From a bacterium (GTDB lineage: Bacteria > Desulfobacterota > Binatia > UBA12015): a stretch of 6,117 bases of DNA. Made by a program: the position numbers and the translations under genes. The stretch lies in contig JAPOLW010000243.1 in the NCBI GenBank assembly GCA_029976905.1, positions 1 to 6,117 on the forward strand, read 5' to 3'. This document shows positions 4,379 to 6,117 of this stretch, piece after piece. A model generated the notes under the pieces. The model saw only the letters and a list, made by a program, of their open reading frames with translations, did not search any database and was not told the DNA's origin. Each line of letters opens with the position of its first letter. Position 1 is the stretch's first letter.

Positions 4379-5605
4379 CTACCCGACACCCCCCAGCGCT
4401 CGCATGACGGCGAAGGTCTCTTCCTCGCTCACTGCGGTGCTGCTCGCCCCTCCGCTCGTGAGCATCTGCCGCAGGGAAGCGCCGGTGGAGAATTGCGCCA
4501 CGACGAAGCCGCGCTCCCGGTCGATCCAGAGATATTGCCCGAAGGCTCCCATCGCGATGAATTCCCGGTCGTAGGCGGGAGGCAGCCAGAACTGGAAGCT
4601 GTATCCGGAACGCCTGGAGGCCTCCGGGGAAACGACCGGTTCCTGGAAGGGCGCCTGCGCCTGCTCGACCGCAGCGATCCAATCCGGTCCTACCACAGGC
4701 TCGCCTCCGAGTTCGAGATCCTCGAGATAGAGTTGGCCCAGGTTCGCGAAGTCCTGCAGGCGCAGCGAGAGGCAACAATGCCCCATGGCGTGACCGCTTG
4801 CGTCGAGGCCCCAGCGAGCCGCACCGAATCCGCCGGGTTCCCAGAGCTTCTCCTCGACGACCTCCGCAAACGGCTTCCCGTACGCGCCACGCAGCACCGC
4901 CGACAGGACATGGGTGTCCGTAGCGATGTAGTTGAAGTCCGTCCCCGGAGCCGTCCGCCGGCCGAGCGCCGCAGCCCACCGATCGAAATCCTCGCCGCGC
5001 TGCAGGACGGCGTCGTACAGGTCGTCGCGGTTGGGGCTTCCCTCGAAATGGTGGAAGTCGATTCCCGAGGACATCATCATCACGTGCCGGATCGATGTCT
5101 CCCCGTACGCCGTGCCGACGAACTGGGGTGCGTAGACCTCCACCCGATCGTCGAGGCTCTGGATCGTTCCGTCGTACACCGCCATTCCGATCAGCGTCGC
5201 CGTGAAGCTCTTCGAAGCCGACCAGATGTGGCTTCGGCTCTCGCGGTCGAGTCCCTTGCGGTAGACTTCGGTCCGAACCTTTCCGTCGTGAAGGAGCATC
5301 AGGCCGGAGACGTTGGCCCGTTCGATGTAGTCGGAGACAGTCCTCCGCTCTCCGTCGAACTCGTAGGTAACGGTCGCGGGGTCGATCAGGTCCCGCTCGT
5401 AGATCCTCGGCGAAGAAGAAGACGGGATCTCCGCCTGGGGCTGGATCACGCCCCAATCGGCGAAGAGATCAGCCCGCAATGCCTCGATCGGCATCGTGTA
5501 CCAACGCCTCGGCTGATGTTCCCGGACCGGAGTGTAGATCCACACGACGCCGAGACACGCCAGGACGAGCGGCAAGACGACGAAGAAGGCGAGAATCTTC
5601 CTCAT
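4379..5605 (-). CDS. Membrane-anchored serine hydrolase, beta-lactamase family (class C/EstB/NylB-like)
   Basis: The 408-residue protein starts at an ATG preceded by GGAG with nine bases between. Residues 4-24 are strongly hydrophobic after MRK and keep going past Cys17, so a signal anchor is more likely than a lipoprotein, though VLAC could be read as a weak lipobox. The catalytic domain follows. S129-A-S-K132 is the SxxK motif with the nucleophile serine and general base. Y226 in FNYIATD is the likely second-motif tyrosine. GAFGQYLWIDRERGFVV (353-369) takes the place of the KTG or HxG strand. The GKPFAEVVEEKLWEPGGF and DWI blocks are typical of the 6-aminohexanoate-dimer hydrolase/EstB branch of COG1680. 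These enzymes hydrolyse esters, amides or D-amino-acid peptides in the periplasm; the true substrate cannot be read here. It lies 70 bases downstream of a beta-propeller gene on the same strand, probably co-transcribed. All key residues are present and the length is normal. Confidence 0.92.
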   Translation of the reverse strand: MRKILAFFVVLPLVLACLGVVWIYTPVREHQPRRWYTMPIEALRADLFADWGVIQPQAEIPSSSSPRIYERDLIDPATVTYEFDGERRTVSDYIERANVSGLMLLHDGKVRTEVYRKGLDRESRSHIWSASKSFTATLIGMAVYDGTIQSLDDRVEVYAPQFVGTAYGETSIRHVMMMSSGIDFHHFEGSPNRDDLYDAVLQRGEDFDRWAAALGRRTAPGTDFNYIATDTHVLSAVLRGAYGKPFAEVVEEKLWEPGGFGAARWGLDASGHAMGHCCLSLRLQDFANLGQLYLEDLELGGEPVVGPDWIAAVEQAQAPFQEPVVSPEASRRSGYSFQFWLPPAYDREFIAMGAFGQYLWIDRERGFVVAQFSTGASLRQMLTSGGASSTAVSEEETFAVMRALGGVG

Positions 5606-5675
5606 ACCCCATCGCTCCGGAGATCACCGCAAAGGAAGGACGTCCGGAGGGGGCGCCTCGCCCGTCCCCGGGACC

Positions 5676-6117
5676 TCATTTGATGCTTCGGTCGAAGTTC
5701 GGATACCGGTACTCGAGCTTGTCGTCCGTCGTGAGCTGGCAGTGCTGCCGGGTGGCGATGTCGTAGAGCATGATCCTGCCGTTGTCGGCGTAGATGAGCT
5801 GCCGGTCGTCGGGCGAGAAGCTCGTGTACCAGACGATCCTCTCCCAGGTCGGCTCGGTGAAGGCGACCTCGTTGCGGATCGTCCGGCTGGCCGCATCGAA
5901 GTCGGCGATGCAGAGTTCCGCTCCCAGGTACTCGCCCTTCGGAAGGTTCTCCATCGTCTGCCGCATGTACGAGATCTTCGTCTCGTCGTGGGAGATCGAA
6001 GCCTTGTGGAGGTACGCCGGAGCGTTCGGGTACTCGACGGGCTGGTACTCCGGGGAGGGGCCTCCGGGATCCAGAAGGAAATACTTCTTGCTCCCCCGCC
6101 GCAGGAACATCCGGCCA
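5676..6117 (-). CDS. C-terminal part of a TolB/PD40-type beta-propeller protein (partial)
   Basis: The frame is open to the right edge of the window, so the N-terminus lies outside; the Met at 6108-6110 is probably internal. At least two propeller blades with PD40 (WD40-like) motifs can be seen. One is ASISHDETKISYMRQ; the other is YTSFSPDDRQLIYADNGRIMLYDIATRQ, which has the SPDxxxIxY...xDxxT pattern. The C-terminus (YRYPNFDRSIK) is short after the last blade. Proteins of this sort are usually secreted or periplasmic and act as binding scaffolds, as TolB does in the Tol-Pal system, or as N-terminal propellers of prolyl oligopeptidase-type peptidases. No peptidase domain follows here, so a propeller-only protein is likely. 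It is the upstream partner of the serine hydrolase, with 70 bases between them and no clear terminator. Confidence 0.75.
   Translation of the reverse strand, partial: GRMFLRRGSKKYFLLDPGGPSPEYQPVEYPNAPAYLHKASISHDETKISYMRQTMENLPKGEYLGAELCIADFDAASRTIRNEVAFTEPTWERIVWYTSFSPDDRQLIYADNGRIMLYDIATRQHCQLTTDDKLEYRYPNFDRSIK

Noticed and set aside
4197..5456. Minus-strand 419-codon frame, longer than the serine hydrolase frame
   Set aside because: It is a shifted shadow of the serine hydrolase gene, rich in Arg and Gly, without family motifs; the true frame has SxxK, YIATD and GAFGQ.
4493..5683. Plus-strand 396-codon frame
   Set aside because: It is antisense to the serine hydrolase, with Arg-rich composition typical of opposite-strand frames in GC-rich DNA.

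Overview
The window reads as GC-rich DNA from a Gram-negative bacterium. The evidence is an outer-membrane beta-barrel ending in Phe, a TonB-receptor N-terminus, several Sec signal peptides and good GGAGG-type ribosome binding sites. No gene fixes the phylum. A myxobacterial, other 'deltaproteobacterial' or environmental gammaproteobacterial source would fit, but this is a guess.

Left part (1 to about 2850) is a mosaic of broken genes. From left to right it holds: an internal piece of a glycine betaine/proline-type ABC permease (minus strand, off the left edge); copy 1 of an 83-bp repeat; a disrupted tRNA-Thr(CGT) with an intact intrinsic terminator; one apparently intact small secreted-protein gene (minus strand); the frameshifted C-terminal part of a GH5-like cellulase/xylanase; the N-terminal piece of a TonB-dependent receptor; a cluster of GC-rich hairpins; copy 2 of the 83-bp repeat; and the N-terminal part of a CsgG/LpoB-like secreted protein (minus strand). 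The two repeats are direct, differ at one base, contain a perfect 9-bp hairpin and sit exactly where the permease and the CsgG-like gene lose homology. Both broken genes read into the repeat in the same frame. This looks like an island end or recombination hot spot, although a mis-assembly across repeats must also be considered.

Middle part (about 2876 to 3603) has no gene I can support.

Right part (3604 to 6117) is ordinary and intact. It has a 5'-UTR stem-loop, a 200-residue outer-membrane beta-barrel gene (plus strand), a strong 13-bp hairpin between convergent genes, a membrane-anchored beta-lactamase-family serine hydrolase (minus strand), and the end of a TolB/PD40-type beta-propeller gene (minus strand) running off the right edge. 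The last two probably form one transcription unit, propeller first.

I found no CRISPR array, integrase, transposase or defence gene in the window. The most unusual thing is the 83-bp repeat and its relation to the truncated genes.
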